Counted from the stretch's first letter, positions 45,030 to 54,531 are shown. The stretch is 64,000 bases of DNA from Streptomyces eurocidicus (GCF_002891295.1 NZ_LGUI01000006.1:186001-250000), one strand, 5' to 3'. The notes: a model not told the origin generated them from the sequence alone. A program made the numbers and translations.

Positions 45030-46360
45030 GCCGTCGGCCTCTCGTCGAGCACGCGGACGAGCTTGCCGGAGCGGGGGTTGACGACGAGGTCGCGGTGGCG
45101 CACCCACTCCACCTCCAGCGGGTGTACGTAGCCGGCGGCCATACTGTCGGGGTAGAGCGGCCGGGCCGTGTGAAGGCCCTCGACGATCTCCTTGGCGAGG
45201 ACGTCCAGGCCGGCGGGGTCGTCGTCGCCGGGGGCGACGGCGAGGCGGAGGACGAGTCCGTCCTTGCCGTCCCAGCGGCGGACCACGAGCTGGGTGCCCA
45301 TGACGCGGCCCGCGGTGTCGGCCTCCTCCACGGCGGCCTGCGCGTCCTGCGAGTAGAGCGAGACGGGGCCGACGCGGACGCCTTCCTCGGCGCGGCCGAG
45401 GATGCGGAAGTGGCCGGCCTCGGTGCCGGTCCACTCGGCGCGATCGCCCGCGGGGTAGCGGATGATCGGCATCAGGGTGCGGAACAGCATGGTCACCACG
45501 ACCCGGCCGGGGCGGCCGGGCTCGGTGATCGGCTCGCCGGTCGTCTCGTCGAGGATCTCGACGATCGAGTGCGGGGTGAAGGCGCGGTGCACCCGGGCGT
45601 CGGGGCCGGGGACCGGGCGGCCGAGCAGTCCGGCGTCGACGCTGGCGTAGCCCAGGGAGCGCGCTTCGGCGTTGGGGAAGGCCCGGGCCAGCAGCCGTCG
45701 CTGGTCGGGGAAGAGCGCCTCGCCGCCGAAGAACAGCAGTTCCACGGCGGGCAGCCGCCGGTCCTGGGCGACCAGGTGCTCGGCGAGGCGGCACAGGGTG
45801 GTCGGGGTGCCGGCGACGACCTGGGCGGCGAAGTCCTCCAGGGTGGGGACCGTGGACTCCAGCGGGGCGCCGCCGCCGATGGGCAGGCGGACGTTGTCCA
45901 CGGGGGCCTGGGCCAGGGAGTCCAGGACGAACAGGAAGCTGGCGTACAGCTCGCCCGCGTAGAACAGGTCGGCGACCCGGTGGCCGGGCTTCAGGCCCGC
46001 GTCGACGAGTCCGGCGCCGAAGGCGGTGACGAACTCGCGCCATTCCTCGCGGGTGTAGCAGGAGAACTTCGGGGCGCCGGTGGTGCCGCCCGTCTTGTAG
46101 ACGGCGGCCTCGGTGAGCGGTCCGGTCAGCACCCGGTTGTCGTGCAGGGTGTTGGCCGCCCAGAATTCTTCCTGGTCCACCACGGGAAGGTCTGTGAGAC
46201 AGTCCACATCGGGTGTCAGGGTGGCGTAGAGATTCGCGTAGAACGGCGAGTTCTCTCGGGCGAAACGTATGAGGTCCGAAAGCTGATGGACGGGCATTAT
46301 GCCTTGCCTAGATACGGGAAGAGGGTGTTCCGGCCCGGCGAGGGGGTCGGCACTCGCCAT
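45026..46360 (-). CDS. PaaK-like adenylate-forming ligase
   Basis: About 444 residues, phenylacetate-CoA ligase type. 'ARENSPFYANLY' at the N-terminus, P-loop-like 'YKTGGTTGAPKFSCYTREEW', 'SLGYASVDAGLLGRPVPGPD' and 'MPIIRYPAGDRAEWTG', then a small C-terminal domain. It would activate an aromatic or other acid as adenylate and load it on CoA or a carrier. First gene of the operon divergent from the PKS. Start options are ATG 46360 (chosen), TTG 46378 and ATG 46297, the last having the best AAGG site. Confidence 0.8.
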   Translation of the reverse strand: MASADPLAGPEHPLPVSRQGIMPVHQLSDLIRFARENSPFYANLYATLTPDVDCLTDLPVVDQEEFWAANTLHDNRVLTGPLTEAAVYKTGGTTGAPKFSCYTREEWREFVTAFGAGLVDAGLKPGHRVADLFYAGELYASFLFVLDSLAQAPVDNVRLPIGGGAPLESTVPTLEDFAAQVVAGTPTTLCRLAEHLVAQDRRLPAVELLFFGGEALFPDQRRLLARAFPNAEARSLGYASVDAGLLGRPVPGPDARVHRAFTPHSIVEILDETTGEPITEPGRPGRVVVTMLFRTLMPIIRYPAGDRAEWTGTEAGHFRILGRAEEGVRVGPVSLYSQDAQAAVEEADTAGRVMGTQLVVRRWDGKDGLVLRLAVAPGDDDPAGLDVLAKEIVEGLHTARPLYPDSMAAGYVHPLEVEWVRHRDLVVNPRSGKLVRVLDERPTA

Positions 46361-46956
46361 GACCTGTTGAATACTCAATGAGCCGAGTGCAGTGGGCTCG
46401 TGTCACTTGGGCGTCGCAACTGACGCACGATCACCCATCATGGAACACGTCGAACATACCGCCAAATCGGCGCCGGCCCGCCGGACGGGGAATGGCCGGA
46501 AACAGCGGTGATATGCCGGAGTGGCCGCGGGACCCGTGCGGGCGCCCGCGGGAGCCGGCCCCGAGCGCCGGGGCGCCGTCGCCGCACCCGTCGCCCGGCC
46601 GCGCCTCCGGCCTGCGGATTGGCCTGATGTGGGGGTACGGGATCCGGGACGGGACGCCATCCGCGGGCCCCGCTCCGGGCGGTCCGGCAGCCACCGCGAC
46701 CGTCCCCGAGTTGACAATTTCCCGGGACCCGCTTGGACCGCGGCCGAACAGTGTGTGAACGTGGCAATCACCCGCTCCGCCCGCAACGAACACTTTCCCG
46801 GCGGAAGTTGCCGGACGCCTTGTGGCGCCACCCCCACGGTTCACCGACGCGCCGCAATCGCGTACGCACTCCCCGGCGCCCGCTCCGTCGTGCACTCCCC
46901 GTCCCGCGTCTTCCGTCAGGTACGAATCCCTTACGAGACGAACGGAATTGACAGGC
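46361..46956. other. Divergent control region between ligase operon and PKS
   Basis: About 600 nt with markedly more A/T near both ends (46361-46470 and 46700-46956) and a GC-rich middle. No gene is convincing: the in-frame extension of the PKS to 46822 is Pro/Ser/Arg-rich and lacks a ribosome-binding site. Likely holds both promoters and operator sites; none could be assigned. Confidence 0.5.
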
Positions 46957-49900
46957 ATGCAGAATAAAGAATCAGTGGCCCTCGTCGGCATCGGGTGCCG
47001 GTTCCCGGGCGGTATCGACTCGCCCGAGGCGTTCTGGGACTTCCTGTCCGGTGGCAAGGTGTCGGTCGAATCGACGCCGGAGGACCGGTGGCGCCCGTAC
47101 ACGAAGATCAGCCCGGAGTTCTCCGAGGCCCTGCGACTGGCCGACCGGCCGGGGAATTTCCTCGGCGACGTCGACGGCTTCGACGCCGAGTTCTTCGGCA
47201 TCACACCGCGCGAGGTCGAGCTGATGGACCCCCAGCAGCGGCTGGTCCTGGAGGTCGCCTGGGAGGCGCTGGAGCACGCCGGAATGGCCCCCCGCTCGGT
47301 GGCCGGCTCCGACGCCGGGGTCTACATCGGCACCTGCTCGGACGACTACGGCCGGCGGCTGCTGGAGGACCTGCCCCGCATCGAGCCGTGGACCGGCATC
47401 GGCGCCCAGCTGACCGGGATCGCCAACCGCGTCTCGCACGTCCTGGACCTGCACGGCCCGAGCTTCGTCCTCGACTCCGCCTGCTCCGCCTCGCTGGTGG
47501 CCGTGCACCTGGCCTGCCAGAGCCTGCTCACCGGCGAGACCTCCCTCGCCCTGGCGGGCGGGGTGAACATCATCCTCTCCCCCGCCTACACCCTGACCCT
47601 GGAGGCGGCGGGCGCCCTCTCCCCTGACGGCCGCAGCAAGCCCTTCGACGCCGAGGGCGACGGGTACGGCCGGGCCGAGGGCTGTGGCGTGCTGGTCCTC
47701 AAGCGGCTGTCGGACGCGCGCCGCGACGGCGACCGCGTACTCGCCGTGATCAAGGGCACCGCCGTGGCCCAGGACGGCCGCACCAGCGGCATCATGGCCC
47801 CGAACCCCGACGCCCAGCGCGATCTGCTGCGGCTGGCCTGGCAGGTCGCGGGCCTGGACCCGGCGACCGCCGGCTACATCGAGGCGCACGGCACCGGCAC
47901 CCGGCTCGGCGACCCCGTCGAGGCGTCCGGCCTGCACGCCGTCTTCGGCGCCGGCCGCCCCGCCGACAAGCCCTGCTGGATAGGCTCCGTGAAATCCAAC
48001 ATCGGCCACGCCGAACCGGCCTCGGGCGTCGCGGGCATCATCAAGGCCACCCTGATGCTGCGGCACGCGGAGATGGCCGCGACGGTCCTCACCAGCGAGC
48101 CCAGCCCGGACATCCCCTGGAAGGACTGGGGCCTCCGGCTGGTCACCGAGCACCAGGTCTGGCCCAAGGGCGACACCCCGCGCCGCGCGGGCGTCTCCGG
48201 ATACGGCTACGGCGGGACCATCGGCCACGTCGTCCTGGAGGAGGCCCCCACGACGGAGACCGCCAGAGCTCACGGCCCCGAGGAACCGCACCCGGCCGTG
48301 CCCGAGGTCTTCCCGCTGTCCTACCGCTCCCGGCCGGGCGTCACCCGGTACGCGCGCCGGCTCGCCGACTGGCTGGAGCGCCACCCCGACACCCCGCTCT
48401 GCTCGGTCGGCCACACCCTGGCCCTGCGCCGCAGCCACCTCGACTACCGCGCCACCGTGGTCGCCCGCGGCCGCGCCGAACTGGTGACGGCCCTGCGCGC
48501 GCTCGCCGAGGACGGGACCGAGGACCTGGAGGCGGCCGGCGTGGCGGAGGGCGCCGTACGGCCCGGGGCGGACCACGGCACCGTATGGATCTTCTCCGGG
48601 CACGGCTCCCAATGGGCCGGCATGGCGTCCGAACTCCTCGCCACCCGGCCCGAGTTCGGGGCCGTCATCGACCGCCTGGAGCCCGTCTTCCGCAGCGAGC
48701 TGGGGATCTCGCCCCGGCAGGCCATCGTCTCCGGGGACTTCGCGTCGACGGACCGTGCCCAGTCCATGATCTTCGCGGTGCAGGTGGGCCTCGCCGAGGT
48801 CTGGCGCGCCCTCGGGCACCGGCCCTCCGCCGTCATCGGGCACTCCGTCGGCGAGATCGCCGCCGCCGTGGTCACCGGGGCCCTCGGCCTGGAGGACGGC
48901 GCCCGGCTCAGCGCCCGCCGCTCCACGCTGCTGCGCCAGGTGGCCGGCAAGGGCGCCATGGCCATGGTCGGGCTGCCCTTCGAGGAGGCGGCCGCCCGGC
49001 TCGCGGACGACGGCGCGGTCTGCGCGGCGATCGCCTCCTCACCGGCCACCTCCGTGGTGTCCGGGGACGCCGGCGCCGTCGCCGCGCTCGTCCGCGACTG
49101 GGCCGCGGAAGGCGTGCCCGTACGCTCCGTCAACTCCGACATCGCCTTCCACAGCCCGCACATGGACCCGCTCACCGGGGCCCTGCGCGAGGCACTGACC
49201 GGCCTCACGCCCCGTACCCCCGAAGTACCCCTGTACAGCACGGCCCTGGACGACCCCCGGGCCCGGACCGGGCACGGCGCCGACTACTGGGCGGCCAACC
49301 TGCGCAACCCCGTACGCCTCGCCCAGGCGGTGACCGCCGCCGTCGAGGACGGGCACCGGCGGTTCCTGGAGGTCTCCCCGCACCCGGTGGTCACCCACTC
49401 CGTCACCGAGACCCTGGACCACCTCGGCGTCACGGGCGCGCACGTCGGGCACACCCTGCGCCGCGAGCGGCCCGAACTGCGCACGCTGCTGCTCGGCCTG
49501 GGGGCGCTGCACAGCCACGGCGCCGACATCGACTGGTCCCGGCACCACGCCGCCGCGCCGTTCCCCGCCGAGCTGCCGCCCCTCGCCTGGCAGCACCGCC
49601 GCTACTGGCGTGACGCGGTGCTGCCCGCCGGCGCCGTCCTCGCCCACCAGCACGACGTCACCGGGCACACCCTGCTCGGCCGGCCCGTCGACGTCGCCTC
49701 GGAGGGGCGGCTGCGGCTGTGGCACACCCACCTCGACGACGCGAGCCGCCCCTTCCCCGGCGGCCACGCCCTGCACGGCGCGTCGATCGTCCCCGCCTCC
49801 TCGATCATCCACACGTTCCTGGAGGCGGCGCCCGGACAGGGCGGCTCCAAGGCGCTGTTCGACGTGTCCCTGAAGTTCCCGATCGCGCTCGCGAGCCCGC

Positions 49901-50847
49901 GCGAGGTCCAGGTCGTCCAGGAGGGCCTGACGCTCCGGCTGAGCACCCGGCCGGCGGCCGCCTCGGACCCGGCCCGGGGCCCGGGCAACTGGCTGACGCA
50001 CACCACCTCCTCGACGATGGCGGAGAACGCCGCGCCGTTCCCCGCCGAGCTGGTCTCCGTACCGGCGCCCCGGGGCCTCACGCCCGCGGACCCGTCGGTC
50101 GTGATCGGCCGGCTGGACGCGATCGGCGTGGAGGGCATCGCCTGGCCGTGGACGGTCGAGGAGTTGCTCACCGCCGACGGCGTCATCCGCGCCCGGGTGC
50201 ACGCCCCGGCCGTGCCGGGCGACCAGGTGACCTGGGCGCCGCTGCTGGACGCCGCGCTCGGCATCGTCCCGGTCATCTACGGCGGCCCGCCCATGGTCCG
50301 GATGCCCGCGCAGATCCGTGAGGTGCGGGTGGTGGGCGAGGCCCCCGAGACGGGCATCGTCGACATCCGCCTCGTCGACCGGGCCACGGACACCGTGGAC
50401 ATCACCATCAGCGACGAGGCGGGGCGGCTGCTGGCGTGGCTGCCGGGGACCCGGTTCGGGGCCCTGCGCGCGAACGGGTCGGCGGAGACCGCCGAGGACG
50501 TACCGGCGACCGGGGCCCCGGCGGAGACGGCCGCCGGGGGCGAGGACCGTGCCGACGATCCGGCCGAGTGGCGGAGCATGCCCGAGGACGTGCTGGCGGC
50601 CCGCGTCGGCGCGGAGATCCTGGCACGACTGGCCCGCGAGATGAAGATGCCCGTCGACGAACTCGACCCGGAGCGGCCGCTCACGGACCTCGGGCTCGAC
50701 TCCGTGATGTCGATGCGGGTCTGCGCGCGGCTGGAGAAGCGGATGGGGGTGCGGTTGCCGGTGACGGTGCTGTGGAACTATCCGACGGCGTCGGGGCTGG
50801 CGGGGTACGTGGTGTCGCTGCTGGTGCGGGAGGAGGTGGCGGCGTGA
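46957..50847 (+). CDS. Iterative type I PKS, KS-AT-DH-ACP (orsellinic acid synthase-like)
   Basis: 1296 residues. KS: Cys176 in 'DSACSASLVAVHLA', His motifs 'EAHGTGTRLGDP' and 'NIGHAEPASG'. AT: Ser630 in 'GHSVGEIAAA' with 'IAFHSPHMD', the malonyl-specific pattern. DH/product-template-like domain: His937 in 'HALHGASIVP' and a later Asp in 'LLDAALGIVP'. ACP: Ser1249 in 'DLGLDSVMSM'. There is no ketoreductase and no thioesterase. This order and length match orsellinic acid synthases such as AviM and CalO5 rather than 6-methylsalicylic acid synthases. A non-reduced tetraketide aromatic acid is expected. Release may use the nearby ligases. ATG 46957, weak GACAGG site. Confidence 0.88.
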   Translation: MQNKESVALVGIGCRFPGGIDSPEAFWDFLSGGKVSVESTPEDRWRPYTKISPEFSEALRLADRPGNFLGDVDGFDAEFFGITPREVELMDPQQRLVLEVAWEALEHAGMAPRSVAGSDAGVYIGTCSDDYGRRLLEDLPRIEPWTGIGAQLTGIANRVSHVLDLHGPSFVLDSACSASLVAVHLACQSLLTGETSLALAGGVNIILSPAYTLTLEAAGALSPDGRSKPFDAEGDGYGRAEGCGVLVLKRLSDARRDGDRVLAVIKGTAVAQDGRTSGIMAPNPDAQRDLLRLAWQVAGLDPATAGYIEAHGTGTRLGDPVEASGLHAVFGAGRPADKPCWIGSVKSNIGHAEPASGVAGIIKATLMLRHAEMAATVLTSEPSPDIPWKDWGLRLVTEHQVWPKGDTPRRAGVSGYGYGGTIGHVVLEEAPTTETARAHGPEEPHPAVPEVFPLSYRSRPGVTRYARRLADWLERHPDTPLCSVGHTLALRRSHLDYRATVVARGRAELVTALRALAEDGTEDLEAAGVAEGAVRPGADHGTVWIFSGHGSQWAGMASELLATRPEFGAVIDRLEPVFRSELGISPRQAIVSGDFASTDRAQSMIFAVQVGLAEVWRALGHRPSAVIGHSVGEIAAAVVTGALGLEDGARLSARRSTLLRQVAGKGAMAMVGLPFEEAAARLADDGAVCAAIASSPATSVVSGDAGAVAALVRDWAAEGVPVRSVNSDIAFHSPHMDPLTGALREALTGLTPRTPEVPLYSTALDDPRARTGHGADYWAANLRNPVRLAQAVTAAVEDGHRRFLEVSPHPVVTHSVTETLDHLGVTGAHVGHTLRRERPELRTLLLGLGALHSHGADIDWSRHHAAAPFPAELPPLAWQHRRYWRDAVLPAGAVLAHQHDVTGHTLLGRPVDVASEGRLRLWHTHLDDASRPFPGGHALHGASIVPASSIIHTFLEAAPGQGGSKALFDVSLKFPIALASPREVQVVQEGLTLRLSTRPAAASDPARGPGNWLTHTTSSTMAENAAPFPAELVSVPAPRGLTPADPSVVIGRLDAIGVEGIAWPWTVEELLTADGVIRARVHAPAVPGDQVTWAPLLDAALGIVPVIYGGPPMVRMPAQIREVRVVGEAPETGIVDIRLVDRATDTVDITISDEAGRLLAWLPGTRFGALRANGSAETAEDVPATGAPAETAAGGEDRADDPAEWRSMPEDVLAARVGAEILARLAREMKMPVDELDPERPLTDLGLDSVMSMRVCARLEKRMGVRLPVTVLWNYPTASGLAGYVVSLLVREEVAA

Positions 50848-50861
50848 GGTAGGGGGTCGGG

Positions 50862-50936
50862 TGGGCTTTCCCCCTGCCCGCCCCTTCCCGAATGTCCTCA
50901 ATCGCCGGACGGGCTGATTTTCAGCCCGTCCGGCGA
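50862..50936. repeat. Dispersed intergenic repeat, copy 2, with terminator hairpin
   Basis: Shares GGGCTTTCCCC...GCCCGCCCCTTCCCG and the hairpin with 31394-31504. Here the stem is 16 bp (50902-50917 and 50921-50936, loop TTT). It lies directly after the PKS stop and before a convergent gene, so it can terminate both. Confidence 0.8.
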
Positions 50937-50957
50937 AAGGCAGCCCGCGGATCATCG

Positions 50958-51320
50958 CTACGCCGGCGTAAGGAACCGTTCCGGCAGGCACGCGTCGCAC
51001 GCCCCCGCTTCCCCCGCCAGCAGCGCCTGCCGCGCCTGTGCCGTCGTCATCGTCCTCTCGCCGCCCTTCGGCACCCAGCACCCCGCGTGGTGCACCTCGA
51101 GCAGCGGGCGGCCCGACCGGCAGTGTTCGGTCATGGGCCAGCGGGCGTGCTCCAGATCCGGCCGGTACGGGGCGCCGGCGGTGACCGGTTCGTCCTCGTA
51201 GAGGTCCTCCGTGAGGTATTGGAGGACGGCGCCGCGGACCCAGTCGCGCGGAGCCATGCCCGCTTCCTCCGCTGCCGCCGTGATGAGGGCGAGTTCGTCG
51301 TGGCTGAAGAGCTGCTCCAT
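50958..51320 (-). CDS. Small protein, resembles DUF6233-type Streptomyces proteins
   Basis: 120 residues. The N-terminal helix 'ITAAAEEAGMAPRDWVRGAV' is followed by a region with 'EHCRSGRPLLEVHHAGCWVP' and 'ACDACLPERFL', Cys/His positions that may bind zinc. The 'LEVHHAGCW' plus C-terminal CxxC pattern is common in small Streptomyces proteins annotated DUF6233; my match is from memory. ATG 51320 with a -10-like TACCGT a few bases upstream, suggesting a leaderless mRNA. Function unknown. Confidence 0.6.
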   Translation of the reverse strand: MEQLFSHDELALITAAAEEAGMAPRDWVRGAVLQYLTEDLYEDEPVTAGAPYRPDLEHARWPMTEHCRSGRPLLEVHHAGCWVPKGGERTMTTAQARQALLAGEAGACDACLPERFLTPA

Positions 51321-51620
51321 GTCGCGGGACGGTAGCAGCGGCGCGAAGCCGGTGGGGCGGGGTCGCGCGGCTTGCCCCGACCCGGCATATGCCCTTGGCC
51401 GGCGGGCCCGCAGGGACACCGGGAGTCCGCCCGACGCACGGGCCCCCCGGGCCGGTTCCCGGTGGTCGGAGAGTTCCCCCGAAAGAGGGCCATCGCCCGG
51501 TTCTCCCGGCGGAGTTGACGACTCTCCCTCAGCCACGGGGAGCCGTTCCGCGCCCGCCCCGCGATGCCGGGAACCGGCCCTTCGCCCCGCTCGCCGGCCC
51601 GGCACCCCCGCCCGCCCCGT
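51321..51620. other. Intergenic region, no gene seen
   Basis: 300 nt between two minus-strand genes. It is GC-rich with a patch of lower GC near 51470-51535 (GGAGAGTT ... GACTCTCC arms, imperfect). No ORF has family-like content. The promoter of the small protein gene is probably at its left end. Confidence 0.4.
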
Positions 51621-52280
51621 TCAGAGCGGCCACGACCGGTCCCCCGCCGGAGGCGCCCCCGCGTCGCGGCGCACCTCCGCGGCCGTCCGGTGCAGGTGGA
51701 ACAGCGACCGCACCGCAGCCGCCGGGTCGTCGATGGACACCCGCCCGTCCGCCGTCTCACAGAGTGTCCGGTCCGCCCGTCCGACCACCGTGCGCGGCCC
51801 CACCACCCTGGCGCCCGCGGTGAAGAGCATGCGTTCCACCTCGCAGTACGGGGCGGTGGTCGTGCGGACGTCACGAGTGGTGGTCATGACGGCCACCGGT
51901 TTGCCGGCCAGCGGTGAGCTGTCGGCCGGCCAGCTCAGCCAGTCGAGCAGGGTGCGCAGCGAACCGGGCAGCGCGGCGTCCGACTCGGGCGCGGTGATCA
52001 CCAGCCCGTCGGCGAGCGAGGCCATCCGCCGCAGCGCGCGGGCCACGGGGTGCGAGGCGCCGGCGGCGGCGCCGGCCCACGCCAGTACGGGCGGTGTGGC
52101 GCTGACGACCAGCCGCAGGCCCGAGGGGCCGGGCACGGAGAGGGCCCGGAGCAGCGGGGCGCCGAAGGGGTCGTCCTCGGCCGGTGCGCTCAGTCCGAGG
52201 AGCAGCACGTCGTCCACGGCGGGTATCCCGTCCTGTTCCGGTACGCGCCCCGGGCCCGCCCCGGTGTTCCCGGCCGTCAT
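51621..52280 (-). CDS. NAD(P)H-dependent FMN reductase-like flavoprotein
   Basis: 219 residues, flavodoxin-like fold: 'LVVSATPPVLAW', 'MASLADGLVITAPESDAALP' and 'LDWLSWPADSSPLAGKPVAV' with 'MTTTRDVRTT' match the NADPH-dependent FMN reductase family. The usual N-terminal GSxRxxS phosphate loop is not obvious, so flavin binding may be weakened. ATG 52280 overlaps the MFS stop (ATGA), forming an exporter-flavoprotein operon under the divergent TetR. Confidence 0.68.
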   Translation of the reverse strand: MTAGNTGAGPGRVPEQDGIPAVDDVLLLGLSAPAEDDPFGAPLLRALSVPGPSGLRLVVSATPPVLAWAGAAAGASHPVARALRRMASLADGLVITAPESDAALPGSLRTLLDWLSWPADSSPLAGKPVAVMTTTRDVRTTTAPYCEVERMLFTAGARVVGPRTVVGRADRTLCETADGRVSIDDPAAAVRSLFHLHRTAAEVRRDAGAPPAGDRSWPL

Positions 52281-53734
52281 CGCGCCGAGGCCGGGGCCGG
52301 GCGCAGCCGCCGTGAGAGGAGGACGCCGGCGAGGGCCAGCGCGGCGGTGAGGGCGAAGGTGCACACGAGGGCGGCCTCGGTCGTCGAGCCGTGGTGGTGC
52401 GCCATGGCGATGGCCGCGCCGCCGAGGCCGGCGATCAGGCCGGTGGCGAGGGTCTGGGCGAGCTGGAGGGAGCCGCTGACGAGGCCCTGCTGTCCGGCGG
52501 GGGTCTGCTCCAGGGTGTCGGTGGTCGCGGCGTTGAAGGCGATGCCCATGCCGATGCCGCCGACCGCCCAGCCGGCCACGGCGATCAGCGCGGGGATCGC
52601 GGTGACGAGGACGGCCAGGGCCATGATCACCACTCCGGCGAGGAGGACGGCGAAGCCGAGGGTGACGCTGCCGGTCCGGCCGCAGCCGCGGCCGCGGCCG
52701 TCGGTCCTCGCCTGGTAGGCGGAGCCGAGCACCCAGGTGATGGCGCCGGCGGAGAGGCCGAGGCCGGCCATGGCGGGGCTCACGTCGCGCAGTTCCTGAA
52801 GGCCGAGCGGGAGGAACGCCTCGCTGCCGAAGTACACGGCGCACAGCAGGAACCTGATGCCGATGCCGGCGCCGACGCCCGCGCGGAGGCCGAGGGTGCC
52901 GGCCGGGGTGACCCGGCGCAGCGACGGCACGGCGACGGCCACGCCGAGGACGGCGAGCGGGATCAGCAGCGCGAGGTTCTTCAGCAGGAGCGCCTGGAGG
53001 AGCAGGGCGGTGCCGGCGGTGAGGAGGACGCCGGCGGCGAGCGGGCTCTTCCACCAGGGGCCGGCGGGCGCGGCGGGCGCCGTCGCCCGGGTGCGTCCCA
53101 GGCGGCGCAGGACGGGCAGGGTGAGCGCGGCGGCGACGGCGATCAGCGGCAGCATGAGCAGGAACACCCCGCGCCAGCCGGCGTGTTCGGCGAGGGTGCC
53201 GGCGATGACCGGGCCGATGAGCGAGGGAACGGTCCAGGCGGAGGAGAGCAGGGCGAACATCCGCGCCCGCAGGCGTTCGGGGTAGGCGAGGCCGATGACG
53301 GTGTAGGCCATGCTCATCACCGCGCCGACGCCGAGGCCCTGCAGGGCCCGGCCGAGCAGGAAGAGCGGCCAGGAGGCGGCCGCGCCGGCCACGGCGCAGC
53401 CCACCGCGAAGACGGCCGCGCCGACGGCCATGGCGCGGCCGGGGCCGTGCCGGTCGGCGGAGCGGCCGGCGAGCACGGTGCCGATGATGTTGGCGAGCAT
53501 CAGGGCGGACAGGCCCCAGCCGTAGGCGCCGAGGCCGTCCAGGCGCCGGGCGATGTCGGGCAGCACGGTGGCCACCCCGAGCGATTCGAAGGCGACCATG
53601 CCCACGGAGAGGATCACTCCGACGGTCAGGGCCCGGTAGGCCCCGGAGAAGACGCCCTCCGTCCCCGTGGGCGGGTCGGCGGCCGCCCCCGCGGCGGGCC
53701 GTGCCTCCGCGACCTGATTGACGTCCTGCTCCAC
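52277..53734 (-). CDS. MFS exporter
   Basis: 485 residues, 12-14 helices. 'SVGMVAFESLGVATVLPDIA' in helix 1, 'AGRSADRHGPGRAMAVGAAV' (motif A) and 'PVIAGTLAEHAGWRGVFLLM' (motif C-like). GTG 53734 start. Divergent from a TetR gene across a 20-bp palindrome, the usual layout of a regulated multidrug exporter. Confidence 0.87.
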   Translation of the reverse strand: MEQDVNQVAEARPAAGAAADPPTGTEGVFSGAYRALTVGVILSVGMVAFESLGVATVLPDIARRLDGLGAYGWGLSALMLANIIGTVLAGRSADRHGPGRAMAVGAAVFAVGCAVAGAAASWPLFLLGRALQGLGVGAVMSMAYTVIGLAYPERLRARMFALLSSAWTVPSLIGPVIAGTLAEHAGWRGVFLLMLPLIAVAAALTLPVLRRLGRTRATAPAAPAGPWWKSPLAAGVLLTAGTALLLQALLLKNLALLIPLAVLGVAVAVPSLRRVTPAGTLGLRAGVGAGIGIRFLLCAVYFGSEAFLPLGLQELRDVSPAMAGLGLSAGAITWVLGSAYQARTDGRGRGCGRTGSVTLGFAVLLAGVVIMALAVLVTAIPALIAVAGWAVGGIGMGIAFNAATTDTLEQTPAGQQGLVSGSLQLAQTLATGLIAGLGGAAIAMAHHHGSTTEAALVCTFALTAALALAGVLLSRRLRPAPASAR

Positions 53735-53824
53735 GACGACCTCCTGAAGACAGCGCTCTGCGGGCGTTCGGCCCGGGGGTTCCCTCGGTGTTCCCTCTCA
53801 GGGTTCCCACCTCGGAAGATTTTC

Positions 53825-53844
53825 GTTCCGTTCCGGAACGGAAC
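53825..53844. promoter_or_regulatory. 20-bp perfect palindrome, TetR operator
   Basis: GTTCCGTTCCGGAACGGAAC, perfectly self-complementary, between the divergent MFS and tetR genes. It lies about 15 bp upstream of the -10 box at 53860, overlapping the -35 position of the tetR promoter. Confidence 0.85.
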
Positions 53845-53859
53845 AGATTTCAGCTTACC

Positions 53860-53865
53860 TATACT
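53860..53865 (+). promoter_or_regulatory. -10 box of the tetR gene (leaderless transcript)
   Basis: TATACT, close to the consensus, lies 6 nt before the ATG at 53872. Transcription would begin at or next to the start codon, and no ribosome-binding site is present. Confidence 0.65.
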
Positions 53866-53871
53866 GGGCGC

Positions 53872-54531
53872 ATGGTGAACACCCCGAACGGCGCCCTGGC
53901 CGGACCTCGCGAAACCGGCCCGCAGCGCAGCGGCAGGCCCCGGGACGGGCGCATCGACGCGGCGGTGCCCGCCGCGGTCATGGAACTCCTGGGCGAGTCG
54001 GGCTACGGCAGCCTCACGATGGAGGCGGTGGCCGCGCGGGCCGGCACCAGCAAGCCCGCCCTGCGCCGCCGCTGGCGCTCCCGGCAGCACCTCGTCGTGG
54101 ACGCGCTCGTCGCCACCGTGGGCACCACGCCGACCCCCGACACCGGCTGCACGCACTGCGACCTCATCGCCGGGATCGCCACGCTCAGCCACTCGTTCGG
54201 CAATCCCCTGGGCCGGCGGGTGCTGCCCGCGCTGATCGCCGATCTGGCCGACACCCCGGACCTGGAGAGCGCGTTCCTGGAGAAGTTCTTCCACACCCGC
54301 CGGGCCTCGACCGCCGAGGCGCTGCGGCGCGGCATCGAGCGGGGCGACATCCGGCCCGACGCCGATATCGACCTGCTCCTCGACATGCTGGCCTCCACCA
54401 CCTACTACCGGGTCCTGTTCGGGCACCTTCCGGTCACCGCGACGCTGGCCGAGGAGGTCGTCCGGGTGGTGCTGGGGGGCGTGGCCACGGACGAGTGGCG
54501 GTGCCGTCACGCCGAGGGCCGCGCCGACTGA
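53872..54531 (+). CDS. TetR-family regulator
   Basis: 219 residues. The helix-turn-helix 'SLTMEAVAARAGTSKPALRR' follows a disordered Pro/Gly/Arg N-terminus. The C-terminal half matches TetR_C ('DIDLLLDMLASTTYYRVLFG'). Divergent from the MFS-FMN reductase operon, which it likely represses through the palindrome at 53825-53844. ATG 53872 appears to be a leaderless start. Confidence 0.88.
   Translation: MVNTPNGALAGPRETGPQRSGRPRDGRIDAAVPAAVMELLGESGYGSLTMEAVAARAGTSKPALRRRWRSRQHLVVDALVATVGTTPTPDTGCTHCDLIAGIATLSHSFGNPLGRRVLPALIADLADTPDLESAFLEKFFHTRRASTAEALRRGIERGDIRPDADIDLLLDMLASTTYYRVLFGHLPVTATLAEEVVRVVLGGVATDEWRCRHAEGRAD

Noticed and set aside
46822..46956. Upstream extension of the PKS frame
   Set aside because: Pro/Ser/Arg-rich, lacks a ribosome-binding site, and KS domains start at the residues after ATG 46957.
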